This document shows positions 8,195 to 17,385 of a DNA stretch of 30,037 nucleotides, one piece after another. The stretch lies in contig DAOOIV010000068.1 of assembly GCA_035384605.1 (NCBI GenBank), forward strand, positions 1-30,037, read 5' to 3'. The stretch's first letter is position 1. The number at the start of each line of letters is the position of its first letter. Origin of the DNA: Phycisphaerae bacterium (GTDB lineage: Bacteria > Planctomycetota > Phycisphaerae > UBA1845 > PWPN01). A program made the translations under genes and the position numbers. The notes beneath the pieces were generated by a model, which saw only the letters and a list, made by a program, of their open reading frames with translations, had not been told where the DNA came from and did not search any database.

Positions 8195-8416
8195 AGTGAT
8201 GCGGTTTTCGTAGCGGGGTCGGCAATCCGTATGTTAGTCATTGCTATACAAGAGGTTATGATCCGGCCGCGGGTCATGTCGCATTTGAGCAGCTTTGCGT
8301 CGGTGGCGCCAATTCCGGAAGGCAACAGCCATTGAGGATGGAGGCTCAGATGAGGGCGTGGCGAACCTTGTCGACGGAATTGGCACGTGATCGACGTCGA
8401 ATTTTGGAGAAAACGG
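8195..8416. other. divergent intergenic region between hcp and the amidase gene
   Basis: No gene is supported here. Short minus-strand frames at 8191-8436 and 8433-8633 have no recognisable domain or ribosome binding site. A 10-base palindrome, TCGACGTCGA, lies at 8391-8400, just upstream of the amidase promoter candidate. Confidence 0.5.
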
Positions 8417-8444
8417 TTGACAGACGTTTGCGTCACGGTATTGT
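8417..8444 (+). promoter_or_regulatory. sigma70-type promoter candidate for the amidase gene
   Basis: TTGACA (8417-8422, full -35 match) is followed after 16 bases by TATTGT (8439-8444, four of six -10 matches). The spacer holds a small palindrome, GACG-TTTG-CGTC, which could be an operator. The leader to the start codon at 8632 is about 180 bases and contains a hairpin with arms CCGGC/GCCGG at 8579-8593. Confidence 0.45.
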
Positions 8445-8631
8445 GTCGTGCGGAGCAGGCGGTCTGATTGTGGCGGATGCGGTATGTGGCACCGTATCCG
8501 GCGTCTGGTAGGAAAAGCTGGTCATCTCAGGCTCTGTCATCAATGAGCAGCCGCTGCCCAAAACGCTGATGCGAAAGGCCGGCTCTGTGCCGGTTTCACA
8601 TTCCGGTTGTCTCTGTACGAGGAGGATGATC

Positions 8632-11439
8632 ATGTCGAGGAAGCTGCATTCTCAGGCAGCGATGTGTGTTGTTGTGTTTTTGCTACCGGTGGCGGTGATG
8701 GGCGAGGAGCTGCCGCCGGAGGATTCCTACGATCCGGGGGCGGGGTATTACTCGGCCGGGTATCAACCGCTCATGCCGGTATTCGAGGAGGCGGCCGCGG
8801 AGTACGACGTGCCGCTTGACCTCTTGCTGGCTCTGGGCAAGGTTGGCAGCGCGTTTGAAGATCGCGGGACCGAGCCGACGATCGAGGGCGGCTACGGGAT
8901 CATGGCTCTGCGCGATAGCGAATACTCTGATTCGTTGAAGCAAGCGGCGAGACTGCTGAAGCTGGACAGCGAGGTTCTCAAGATCGACGCAGCCGCGAAC
9001 ATTCGCGGGGCGGCGGCAGTGCTGGACCGGGCGGCCAAGAAGGCCAAGATCGACCGCAACCAAGGTTTACGTGCCTGGTTGCCGGTGGTCATCGAATACG
9101 CCGGCCTCGATGCCGAAAGCAGCAAGTTCTTTGCCCGGGGCATTTATCAGAGATTGCAGAACGGTTTTTCGAAGGTGAATTCGGCGGGCGAGGTTTTCGA
9201 GGTTCTTTCGCAGTCGGTTGGCGTTGATCTCGACAGTCTGGTGCCGAAGGGGTTGGTGGCGGTGGAGGCGACGACTTTCGACTATCAGATCATGAGTGCG
9301 CCGGGCGATTGCGGCAACCCGGACTACGCTTTGGCCACTTGGGATCCGGCTCCGACCTGCAACTACTCGACGTCGGTGACCAACAAGGACACGATTGTGA
9401 TTCACGTTGCGGAGGGCTCGGCCGCGGGGACCATCTCCTGGTTCAAGAACTGCAGTTCAGGAGTGGCCGCCCACTACGTCATGGATGAAGCCGGAGCGAT
9501 CTGGCAAATGGTTTGCGAGCGACACGTCGGATACCACATCGTCTGCTACAACAGCAGGGCCATCGGTATTGAACACGAGGGTTATACCGCCGACCCCAGT
9601 CATCCGGAGGCGATGTATCAGGCCTCGGCGAACTGGGCCCGGGACGTCTGCAATCGCTGGGGCATTCCGAAGCAGAAAGCCCGTTCGGCGCCGGGCATCG
9701 TGGGGCACGCGGACGTGAGCGAGTGTGTTCGGTGTACGGACCACATGGACCCGGGCCATGGTTGGGACTGGGGTCATTACATGGCGCTGGTCAACCAGGC
9801 ACCGGATCCGATTACGTTCATTGTTGAGAGCCGCGCAGGGGGCAAGAACAATGCCAACTACTCGGAAGTGGGCTCGTTCGGGAACTCCAGCGGCAAGAGC
9901 ACGGTGTGGGACTGCACCAGCGGCATCGGGAGCCGGTACGCTTACATGAACGGCACTAACAGGTGCAGTTACAGTTTCACGCCCACGACGAGCGGGACCT
10001 ACCGGGTTTATGTCACCTGGTGCACCTCGGCCAACGCCACTCAGCAATTGGAGCACATTGTCACGCACGCCGGCGGTTCGACGAGCATCGTGCTTGACAC
10101 GGACGTGGATACGAATCCCTGCGGGCGCAACAATTGGAACCTGCTGGGGGAATTCGTGCTCAATTCCGGCGTGCAGTACAGCGTGACGCAGACCAGCCAA
10201 AACTATCATGACGGGATGGTATTGCGGGCCGACGCGGTCAAGTGGGAGTATGTTGGCGGCGGCGGGGGCGTCCAGCCTCCGACGATCACTCAGCACCCCG
10301 CGGCCCAGAGTGTCTGTCCGGGCTCGACGGCGGTTTTCAGCGTGACGGCCACGGGCGAGGGCACACTGACCTACCAGTGGCAAAAGAACCAGGTGAACCT
10401 GACGAACGGCGGGCATTACTCCGGAGTGACCACCGAGGCGCTGACAGTGTCAAACGCGGACGGCAATGACGCGGCGAATTACCGGTGTGTGGTGAGCAAC
10501 GCCGGCGGCAGTACGACCTCAAACGCGGCGGGCTTGACGCTCAAGGCCGCGACTACGATCACCCAACATCCATCGGATCAGACGGTGGCGACGGGCGGGA
10601 CGGCCAACTTCAGCGTCGCCGCTGCCGGGGACGGCGCCCTGACCTACCAGTGGCAAAAGAACCAGGTGAACCTGTCGAACGGCGGCCACTACTCCGGCGT
10701 GACGACCGCGACGCTGACCGTTTCCAATGCCGACAGCAACGATGCGGCGAGCTACCGCTGCGTGGTGACGGCCGGCTGCGGGATCGCGACCTCGAACTCG
10801 GCCACACTGACGGTGACCACGGGGGGCACCACGATCTTCTTCGACAATTTCGATAGTTATGCGAACCAGACGGCGTTTACCGCCGTGTGGCCGATTTCGG
10901 TATCGCCCGGCGGGACCCTGTCGACGGCGCTGTATTTCAGCTCGCCGAAGTCGATCTACATCGGCACGTCGGCGGCCCGAAACCAGCGCAACTTTACTGA
11001 AACGACGGCCTCGGACGCCGTTCCGATCGTGTGGAAGTTTCGCCTGTACGATAACAACACCTCCAATCTGGATCGTCAGTGGTGCGAGCTGCTGGATGCG
11101 TCGCCCAGCGTCGTTCAGTTGGTAGCACTGGGCAAGTCCAACGTGCAGGAGGCGATGCGGACGTACTACGCAGCTCGCGTGGCCTATTCGCCCGGACCGG
11201 GTTGGGTAGCGCTGAACGGCCCGGGTGCTCCGACTCGGAGCGTGGGATGGCACGAACTGAAAGCCGTGATCAAGAGCACGACCATTGACTTCTACGTGGA
11301 CGGCGTGTTGGCCAAGTCGGGCGTATCCTACGCCAACAGTCAAGGCCAGTTCAGCTTCGACCGTGCGAGACTTGGTTCGGGTTACAGTTCGACAAGTCTG
11401 GCGTATTACGACGATTACTCGGTCGTGAGCGGTCAATAA
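8632..11439 (+). CDS. secreted multidomain N-acetylmuramoyl-L-alanine amidase
   Basis: A 935-residue exported cell-wall enzyme. The order is: signal peptide (1-24); a lysozyme/transglycosylase-like helical domain (about 50-180) with a GxYGIMAL segment; an Amidase_2 domain (about 250-390); a golvesin-like domain (about 396-540, beginning FIVESRAGG); two Ig-like domains (about 549-638 and 642-729); and a C-terminal LamG/concanavalin-like domain (about 736-935). Predicted zinc ligands are H258 (IVIHVAEG), H359 (VGHAD) and D373 (HMDPG), with E314 of GIEHEG as a likely catalytic acid. Such amidases remove stem peptides from peptidoglycan. ATG at 8632 is chosen because GGAGG precedes it and the signal peptide begins there; an in-frame start at 8569 lacks both. 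Followed in the same direction by a DigH-like hydrolase. Confidence 0.9.
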   Translation: MSRKLHSQAAMCVVVFLLPVAVMGEELPPEDSYDPGAGYYSAGYQPLMPVFEEAAAEYDVPLDLLLALGKVGSAFEDRGTEPTIEGGYGIMALRDSEYSDSLKQAARLLKLDSEVLKIDAAANIRGAAAVLDRAAKKAKIDRNQGLRAWLPVVIEYAGLDAESSKFFARGIYQRLQNGFSKVNSAGEVFEVLSQSVGVDLDSLVPKGLVAVEATTFDYQIMSAPGDCGNPDYALATWDPAPTCNYSTSVTNKDTIVIHVAEGSAAGTISWFKNCSSGVAAHYVMDEAGAIWQMVCERHVGYHIVCYNSRAIGIEHEGYTADPSHPEAMYQASANWARDVCNRWGIPKQKARSAPGIVGHADVSECVRCTDHMDPGHGWDWGHYMALVNQAPDPITFIVESRAGGKNNANYSEVGSFGNSSGKSTVWDCTSGIGSRYAYMNGTNRCSYSFTPTTSGTYRVYVTWCTSANATQQLEHIVTHAGGSTSIVLDTDVDTNPCGRNNWNLLGEFVLNSGVQYSVTQTSQNYHDGMVLRADAVKWEYVGGGGGVQPPTITQHPAAQSVCPGSTAVFSVTATGEGTLTYQWQKNQVNLTNGGHYSGVTTEALTVSNADGNDAANYRCVVSNAGGSTTSNAAGLTLKAATTITQHPSDQTVATGGTANFSVAAAGDGALTYQWQKNQVNLSNGGHYSGVTTATLTVSNADSNDAASYRCVVTAGCGIATSNSATLTVTTGGTTIFFDNFDSYANQTAFTAVWPISVSPGGTLSTALYFSSPKSIYIGTSAARNQRNFTETTASDAVPIVWKFRLYDNNTSNLDRQWCELLDASPSVVQLVALGKSNVQEAMRTYYAARVAYSPGPGWVALNGPGAPTRSVGWHELKAVIKSTTIDFYVDGVLAKSGVSYANSQGQFSFDRARLGSGYSSTSLAYYDDYSVVSGQ
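10366..10703 (+). repeat. duplicated Ig-domain segment inside the amidase gene
   Basis: Two 65-bp stretches (10366-10430 and 10639-10703) 273 bases apart, exactly one 91-codon Ig domain, are identical over the first 36 bases and differ at about four of 65 overall. Surrounding parts of the two Ig domains are more diverged. This points to recent duplication or local gene conversion. Confidence 0.85.
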
Positions 11440-11453
11440 GCAGGTCAGGGTGC

Positions 11454-11483
11454 GCGGCACGGGCCTTGGGGGGGCCGTGCCGC
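11454..11483 (+). terminator. strong hairpin after the amidase gene
   Basis: A perfect 9-bp stem, GCGGCACGG with CCGTGCCGC, starts 14 bases after the amidase stop. There is no T run after it. The same GGCACGG/CCGTGCC core recurs at 14316-14343 after the next gene, so it may be a shared 3'-end or mRNA-stabilising structure rather than an intrinsic terminator. Confidence 0.5.
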
Positions 11484-11552
11484 CTCCGGTTTGTCGTATG
11501 GGTCATTCTGCAAATCTCGGCCATAAAGCCATTTCTCGAGGAGGATCAATCC

Positions 11553-14264
11553 ATGTCATTTGGACTCGTCTCTCGTCCGGTCAGGATTGCCGTGATCCTG
11601 GCGGCTTTGCCGGTCGGCCGTGCCGCAGCCCAAACCACGGAGTTCCGGGGCATGTGGGCGGATGTCTGGCATGAAGGATACAAGAGCGCGGCGCAGATCG
11701 ACGCGATGGTGGCTCGCGCGGTTCAAGGAGGATACAACGCGATCTTTCCCGAGCTGCTGGCTTACCAGGATAGTGGATCGAGCGCCCACGGGGCGTATTG
11801 GAACTCGGCCATTGTGCCGAAGGCAACTGATATTCAAGGAGGCATCGACCCGCTGGCCTATTTGATACAGCAGGCTCATGCGCAGGGCATCGAGGTACAT
11901 GCGTGGTTGACCGCGTTTCGGGTGTCGACGAGCTGGCCGCCGGCGAACAACGCGACGCTGGCCGCTCACCCCGAATGGATCATGGTGGAGCAGGCGGACA
12001 TGAACGCCGGTCCGCAGGTCATCGGCTCCGACTACACTCTGGATCCCGGTTCGCCGGACGTTCAGGAGTATTTGATGAGCATTGTTCGCGAACTGGTGAC
12101 CAATTACGAACTGGACGGCATTCACTGGGACCGGATACGCTATGAGCAGACGGATGCCGGCTATCCGGCTTACACGTCCTACGCCAGGTCCGGCCTGGCC
12201 CGTTTCAAGGAGATCGCCGGATACGCGGGCACGCCGGCGCCCACCGGCGTTCCGGCATGGAATGACTTCCGGCGGCGAAGCATTACGGAGCTGGTGCGAC
12301 GCGCCCAGGTGGAGATCGAATCGGTCACCGGCAACCCGCGGCAGCCGCTGCGTCACAGTGCCGCACTGATCACATGGGGCGACGCACCGAGCAACTTCGC
12401 CAGCACAAATGCCTACCTGCTCTTCCAGAACTGGGAGGAGTGGCAGCGGCTTGGCTATCTCGACATGGCGATCCCCATGACGTACTACGATGAGGACAGT
12501 TATCCAACCTGGTATCGGAACTGGGTGAACCGGGAGATTGCCTGGAGCTATGATCGGCACATGGTGGTCGGCCCGGCTTTGTACCTCAATGAGTTTGACG
12601 ACAGTGTGGCGCAGATGCTCTATGCGCGGAATGCCGGCGCCGACGGCGTGTGCACCTATGCGTACGCTCTCACGCGATCGGGCGCGAATTATGACTGGAC
12701 GTGGTATCCATACGCGGCGGCCAACATATTCACCTCGGCGGCCGGCCCGCCCGGAATGCCTTGGCGCAGTCCGTACACTGCAACCGAGGGGCGTGTCTGG
12801 GGACGGGTGACGGACTCGTTCACCGGCGAACCGATCGATGACGCGGCCGTGCAGGTAGGTGCGCTGGGCACGGTGCGGACGGACGGTAATGGATACTATG
12901 TCATGACGCTGGTACCGGCGAGCAGTTCCGGCACCCACTATGACGTCACTGTTTCCCGGGATGACTACACATCGCAAGTGCTGACCGTGCAGGTGTCGGC
13001 CGGTCAGCCTGTCCGCCAGGATTTCGCCCTGGATCTCGCGCCCATCCAGACGTTCATCGTAGAGAGTCGCGCGGGCGGCCAGAACTTCGACCGATTCAGC
13101 CAGGCGGGCACTTGGGCGAACAGCGCGTCCAAGAGCAGCGCAGCGGGTACCACGGCCGGCATCGGCAGCCTTTACACGTACCTGGGGTACGCCGATCGTA
13201 TTGTAACGTACAGCTTCACGCCCACGACGACCGCTTCGTATGACGTGTACGTGACCTGGGTAACCTCAGCCAATGCATGCAGCAGCGCCAAGCACACCGT
13301 CACCCACGCCGGTGGAACCAGCACGGTCTATAAGAACCAGTTGACCGGCGGCGACACATGGGTGCTACTCGGCCGCTACAACTTCAACGCGTGGACGACG
13401 TACGGCGTTTCTCAATACTCATCGGGGTCCTCCGGCGGCACGATCATTCGGGCGGACGCGGTCAAGTGGCAGATCGTCGGACCGCAGCCGCCGACGATCA
13501 CGCTTTCCCCGACGACGCTGTCGCCGTCGTGCGCGGAGGGCAGCAATGCGGCGAGTCAGAGCTTCATGGTTCAGAACACCGGCGGCTCTACCCTGGAGTA
13601 CTTCATCAGCGTGAATCAGACCTGGCTCAGCGTGAGCCCAGCCAGCGGTTCGTCCACCGGCGAAGCTGATACGATCACGGTGAATTACAGCACGTCGGGC
13701 TTGTCGGCGGGCACCTACAACGCGACGATCACGGTCAGCGATCCGAATGCGACGAACAATCCGCAAAGCATCGCCGTAACATTGACCGTCAGTCCTGCGA
13801 TCACCGTTTTCATTGTGGAGAGCCGGTCAGGCGGGCAGAACTACGACAGGTACTCAGAGACCGGGGCATGGTCGAACAGCACAGCCAAGAGCACGGCCTC
13901 GGGTTGCACGGCCGGGATCGGCAGCCGTTACTGTTCGATCAGCAGCACGGCCAAGACGGCGGTATTCAAGTTCACTCCGACAGCCACGGGTTCGTATAAG
14001 ATCTACACCACCAACGCCAGCACCACCAACAGCGGCAACCCGCTGGTTCACAAGGTGACGCATGCCGGTGGAACGACCAACGTGAACGTCTGCCAGAACT
14101 CAACCTGTAACCCGAATCCCTGCAACCAGTGGCGGCTCCTGGGGACTTTCACGCTGAACGCCGGAACGGAGTACAAAGTGACCCTGGACGGGTCGACCGG
14201 GGCAGGTTCCGCTCCGACCGGTAACGCCGGGCGAGCGGACGCCATCAAGTGGGAGAAACAGTGA
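11553..14264 (+). CDS. secreted GHL10/DUF187 (DigH-like) glycoside hydrolase with two golvesin-like domains
   Basis: A 903-residue exported protein. After a signal peptide (1-26, ending AAA-Q) comes a GHL10 (DUF187) TIM-barrel (about 31-408) that begins FRGMWADVWH and contains ELDGIHWDRIRYE and AIPMTYYDED. E. coli DigH, of this family, cleaves peptidoglycan strands stripped of stem peptides. Then come a carboxypeptidase-regulatory-like beta domain (about 413-495), a golvesin-like domain (about 500-642), a BACON/choice-of-anchor-like domain (about 646-750) and a second golvesin-like domain (about 751-903). ATG at 11553 is preceded by GAGGAGGATCAATCC; an upstream in-frame start at 11466 runs through the hairpin and lacks a site. 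The shared domains and similar translation-initiation sequence tie it to the upstream amidase. Confidence 0.88.
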   Translation: MSFGLVSRPVRIAVILAALPVGRAAAQTTEFRGMWADVWHEGYKSAAQIDAMVARAVQGGYNAIFPELLAYQDSGSSAHGAYWNSAIVPKATDIQGGIDPLAYLIQQAHAQGIEVHAWLTAFRVSTSWPPANNATLAAHPEWIMVEQADMNAGPQVIGSDYTLDPGSPDVQEYLMSIVRELVTNYELDGIHWDRIRYEQTDAGYPAYTSYARSGLARFKEIAGYAGTPAPTGVPAWNDFRRRSITELVRRAQVEIESVTGNPRQPLRHSAALITWGDAPSNFASTNAYLLFQNWEEWQRLGYLDMAIPMTYYDEDSYPTWYRNWVNREIAWSYDRHMVVGPALYLNEFDDSVAQMLYARNAGADGVCTYAYALTRSGANYDWTWYPYAAANIFTSAAGPPGMPWRSPYTATEGRVWGRVTDSFTGEPIDDAAVQVGALGTVRTDGNGYYVMTLVPASSSGTHYDVTVSRDDYTSQVLTVQVSAGQPVRQDFALDLAPIQTFIVESRAGGQNFDRFSQAGTWANSASKSSAAGTTAGIGSLYTYLGYADRIVTYSFTPTTTASYDVYVTWVTSANACSSAKHTVTHAGGTSTVYKNQLTGGDTWVLLGRYNFNAWTTYGVSQYSSGSSGGTIIRADAVKWQIVGPQPPTITLSPTTLSPSCAEGSNAASQSFMVQNTGGSTLEYFISVNQTWLSVSPASGSSTGEADTITVNYSTSGLSAGTYNATITVSDPNATNNPQSIAVTLTVSPAITVFIVESRSGGQNYDRYSETGAWSNSTAKSTASGCTAGIGSRYCSISSTAKTAVFKFTPTATGSYKIYTTNASTTNSGNPLVHKVTHAGGTTNVNVCQNSTCNPNPCNQWRLLGTFTLNAGTEYKVTLDGSTGAGSAPTGNAGRADAIKWEKQ

Positions 14265-14315
14265 CCGTCAGAGCGGCGGTCGGAGGGTATGCAAAGAACG
14301 GGCCTTCGGTGAGAG

Positions 14316-14343
14316 GTGGCACGGTCGGTAGCGGCCGTGCCAC
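14316..14343 (+). terminator. hairpin after the GHL10 gene
   Basis: A perfect 9-bp stem, GTGGCACGG with CCGTGCCAC, with a 10-base loop, 51 bases after the stop. It is near-identical in stem to the hairpin after the amidase gene at 11454-11483. There is no following T run. Confidence 0.5.
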
Positions 14344-14367
14344 TTCGTCAGGTGCCGACCTTGTTGC

Positions 14368-14387
14368 GGTCGCAGTTGCGACCTTTT
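14368..14387 (+). terminator. Rho-independent terminator
   Basis: GGTCGC-AGTT-GCGACC directly followed by TTTT (14384-14387): a 6- to 7-bp GC-rich stem, short loop and T run, about 100 bases beyond the GHL10 stop and in its direction. It probably ends the amidase-GHL10 transcription unit. Confidence 0.65.
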
Positions 14388-14754
14388 CAGCAGGGGCATT
14401 CTGAGCAGGGCCGGACGAGGATTGTGCAGGCGTGCGCGGCCGCACGGGCGAAGCATGGTCGCATCTTACGGTGCGATCCTCTTCGCGGTTCGGCGATCAT
14501 TGAATGAGGATGGGCATCGTCGGACCCGGATGCGAAGCCGGGGCCAGCGGTGGTTTGCCACCTATTGGACCGGCGGGGCTCTTTTCGAGAATCCGTTCAC
14601 GGGTATAAGATGAGCGCGTTTGACCGGATTCCTTATGGCGAGTGCGACGGCGAGGCGCGTAGTGGCTTTGAGAGCGGACAGGAATCGGAGCGGCCCGGCG
14701 AAGGCTGCGGTGGACGCGACATTGTGCATTCAGCGGCCATCGCCGGATTCGGGC
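14388..14754 (+). other. structured leader region before the nucleotidyltransferase-kinase gene
   Basis: No separate gene is supported. It holds a row of hairpins: CGTGCG-CGGC-CGCACG at 14431-14446, an imperfect stem at 14457-14479, and GGTGG-TTTG-CCACC at 14549-14562 enclosed by GCCGG/CCGGC (14537-14541 and 14570-14574) and followed by a T-rich CTCTTTTC. A TATAAG -10-like sequence lies at 14604-14609 without a good -35. The in-frame coding extension from 14620 to 14754 has no ribosome binding site and no family similarity; it may be leader. Confidence 0.4.
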
Positions 14755-17355
14755 ATGGCCGGCGTGGTTCTGTGCGGCGGGAAAGGCAGCCGCATGGGAC
14801 GGGCGCGGATCCACAAGGTCTGCGAGCCGATTGCCGGTCGGCCGGCCGTGGTTCGGTTGCTCGATACACTGCAGGCCGACGGCGTTGACCCGATCGTGGT
14901 GGTCGTGGGACACAACAGCGGGGCGGTGGTCCAGACCATTGGGGCATCCCATGCTGGGGTTGTTTTCGTTTATCAGCGAGACCGGTTGGGTACGGGCCAC
15001 GCCGCCCGGATCGGCGTCGAGGCTCTGGCGCGGCTCGGTTACCAGGGCACGGTGCTGGTTACGATGGGCGACAAATGGCTGGCGCCGAATCTCGTTCAGG
15101 AAGCCGGCAGGCGTTTTCGCCGGTTGCGAGCCGACCTGTTGCTGGTGACCACGCCGAAGCGGCCGGAAGGCAGCGGCGGACGGTTGGTCAATTTGCCCGG
15201 CCGGGGCATTATCGGCATTGTGGAACGGCGGGACATCGACCGGGCGCGCGTTCTGCGGGACTGGTTCGAGTTGGCCGCCTCTTGCGACACACTTTCCAGA
15301 GCTCTGCTTCGTCACGTTGGGCTTAAGCGAATCCGGCCGGCGGTCAAGCTGTGGCGGGCGCTGGGGCCGCTTGCCGGTTTCTCACGGGGTTCCGGCAGGG
15401 TCCGATCGTCTGAGTTGTTGCAGGCCCTTCGCGAGGCCGGGATGGACGTTCGCGTAGGCGGCACGACCCTCGGGCCGGAGAAGATCGAGCAGTATAGCAA
15501 GACGGTCAACGAATCCGTTTACGTGGGTGACATCAACGTTTTACAGGCGGCTCTTCATCGCGTCGGACGAGCCAACGCCCAGGACGAATACTATGTGACC
15601 GACATGATCGAGATCATTGGGCGCGGCTTGCATTGCCCGGAGAACGACTGCCCGGGCAGGGTGGTCGAGTATGAGGTCCGGCGCGATCAGGTGATGGCTT
15701 TTAACACTCGCGAGGAACTCTTCAGCATAGAAGAACACGTCCGCAAGCAGGAGCGTGACCTGGGTAGCGAGAGGGCCCTTAAGAAGCTGGCTCCCGCCTT
15801 GCGGAGCTGCGAGGAGTGGCTGGCCATTCTTCGTCCGGCGGGGCGGCGTGCTCAAAGGCTTCTCGAGCGCGCCTATGGTGTGGACGGGTCTGTGGTTATG
15901 CGCCGCATCGGCCCTCTGCGGGGCGTGGTGCGATTGTGGGCCAGGGCCTTCGACGGAAAGCGAAAGATTTTTCTGGTTCGCGCGCCGGGGCGGCTGAATC
16001 TCATGGGCCGTCACATTGATCACCAAGGCGGGTTTGTTCACTCGATGGCGTTGGACTGCGAGGTGGTCATGGCGGTGAGCCCACGGCAGGACGACGTCGT
16101 TCGGTTGGTCAATGCCGACCCGGTGGCTTTTCCCGCCCGCGAACTGGTCATTGGCGATTGGCTGGCGGCCTTGCGGACGCCGGATTGGCTGAGTTTCGTT
16201 GACGGCCAGAGAGTTCGCACGCACCTGATGTCCACGGCCGGAGATTGGAGCAATTACGTCCTGGCGTCCGTGCTCTATCAGCAATACATGCATCGTGGAC
16301 GACGGTTGTGTGGGATGGATGTGGCGGTCAGCGGCAACGTGCCGATAGCCTCCGGTCTTTCGAGCAGTTCGGCCATGGTGGTGGCGGCGATGGAGGCGAT
16401 TGTGGCCGTCAACGGCATCGCCATGAGCCCGTCGGAGATTGTGCCGGCGTGTGGCCAAGCCGAATGGTTTGTCGGGTCGCGGGGCGGGGCGGGCGATCAC
16501 GCGGCTATTCGCCTGGGTAAAGCCGGGCATGTGGCCCGGATGGGCTTTCACCCCTTTTCGCTTTCTCGATACGTTCGTCTTCCTTCTGATCTTGCCGTTC
16601 TGGTCGCTTACAGCGGGCAACATGCGGTGAAGAGCGCCGGGGCCCGCGATCGGTTCAACGAACGTGTGGCCTGCTACCGGATCGGCATGATGCTCTTGCA
16701 GAAAAAGTACCCGCGTCTAGCCAAGAGGCTGCAGTACGTGCGCGATCTGACGCCGGCCTACGGCGTTTTCAAGCCGCACGAGGTGGATGCGGTGCTCGAA
16801 TCGCTGCCCGAGCGGATCTCACGGCGTCAGATCAGGGCCCGACTCGGTCAGGAGTTCGAGGAGCGGTTGGCCAGGGTCTTTGCCTCGCATACCGATCCTG
16901 GTCAGTACACCATTCGCGACGTCGTGGTTTTCGGCGTCAGCGAGTGCGAGCGGAGCCGGCTGGCGGCCGACTTGCTGGATCGGAAAGACCTGCCCGGTTT
17001 CGGTGAAATGGTCTTGCTGTCGCATGATGGTGACCGGGTCAGCGGGTCGCCCGCGGCTGAGGCGGCAACGGCAGCCGGACGGAAGGCTGAGAGCCTTTGG
17101 AGGATGACCGGAGCTTATGCGTGCAGCACCCCGAACATCGACCGTCTGGTGGACTTGGCCTCTGCGGTGCCCGGTGTTTACGGTGCCCAGCTTGCCGGGG
17201 CGGGACTGGGCGGCTGTGTCATTATCCTGGCGCGCCAGTCGGCCGTGCCGCAGGTCCGAGCGACACTTGCCCGCGAGTACTACGGTTCGCTCGGGCTGGC
17301 GCCTTGTATCTGGCGGGTCCGCCCGGTGGCCGGTGGGGGGATCATACGGCCGTAG
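14755..17355 (+). CDS. fused sugar-1-phosphate nucleotidyltransferase and galactokinase-type GHMP kinase
   Basis: An 866-residue two-domain enzyme. Residues 1 to about 350 are a GlmU-like nucleotidyltransferase: VLCGGKGSRMG loop, RLGTGHAAR, the TMGDKW acidic site, GIVERRD and the NAQDEYYVTDM segment. The part between the last two is longer than in GlmU. Residues about 405-866 are a GHMP kinase: RAPGRLNLMG (409-418), the ATP loop PIASGLSSSSA (G534), a catalytic aspartate in GAGDHAA (D581) and GAGLGGC (about 815). The galactokinase signature GEHTDY reads GRHIDH, so the sugar is probably not plain galactose. Together it could convert a free sugar to a sugar-1-phosphate and then an NDP-sugar, as Fkp does for fucose. 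The start is chosen because MAGVVLCGG is the family N-terminus; ATG 14635 or TTG 14620 are alternatives, none with a clear ribosome binding site. Confidence 0.86.
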   Translation: MAGVVLCGGKGSRMGRARIHKVCEPIAGRPAVVRLLDTLQADGVDPIVVVVGHNSGAVVQTIGASHAGVVFVYQRDRLGTGHAARIGVEALARLGYQGTVLVTMGDKWLAPNLVQEAGRRFRRLRADLLLVTTPKRPEGSGGRLVNLPGRGIIGIVERRDIDRARVLRDWFELAASCDTLSRALLRHVGLKRIRPAVKLWRALGPLAGFSRGSGRVRSSELLQALREAGMDVRVGGTTLGPEKIEQYSKTVNESVYVGDINVLQAALHRVGRANAQDEYYVTDMIEIIGRGLHCPENDCPGRVVEYEVRRDQVMAFNTREELFSIEEHVRKQERDLGSERALKKLAPALRSCEEWLAILRPAGRRAQRLLERAYGVDGSVVMRRIGPLRGVVRLWARAFDGKRKIFLVRAPGRLNLMGRHIDHQGGFVHSMALDCEVVMAVSPRQDDVVRLVNADPVAFPARELVIGDWLAALRTPDWLSFVDGQRVRTHLMSTAGDWSNYVLASVLYQQYMHRGRRLCGMDVAVSGNVPIASGLSSSSAMVVAAMEAIVAVNGIAMSPSEIVPACGQAEWFVGSRGGAGDHAAIRLGKAGHVARMGFHPFSLSRYVRLPSDLAVLVAYSGQHAVKSAGARDRFNERVACYRIGMMLLQKKYPRLAKRLQYVRDLTPAYGVFKPHEVDAVLESLPERISRRQIRARLGQEFEERLARVFASHTDPGQYTIRDVVVFGVSECERSRLAADLLDRKDLPGFGEMVLLSHDGDRVSGSPAAEAATAAGRKAESLWRMTGAYACSTPNIDRLVDLASAVPGVYGAQLAGAGLGGCVIILARQSAVPQVRATLAREYYGSLGLAPCIWRVRPVAGGGIIRP

Positions 17356-17385
17356 GAATCGAGAATTGAGAATGGAGAATGGGGA

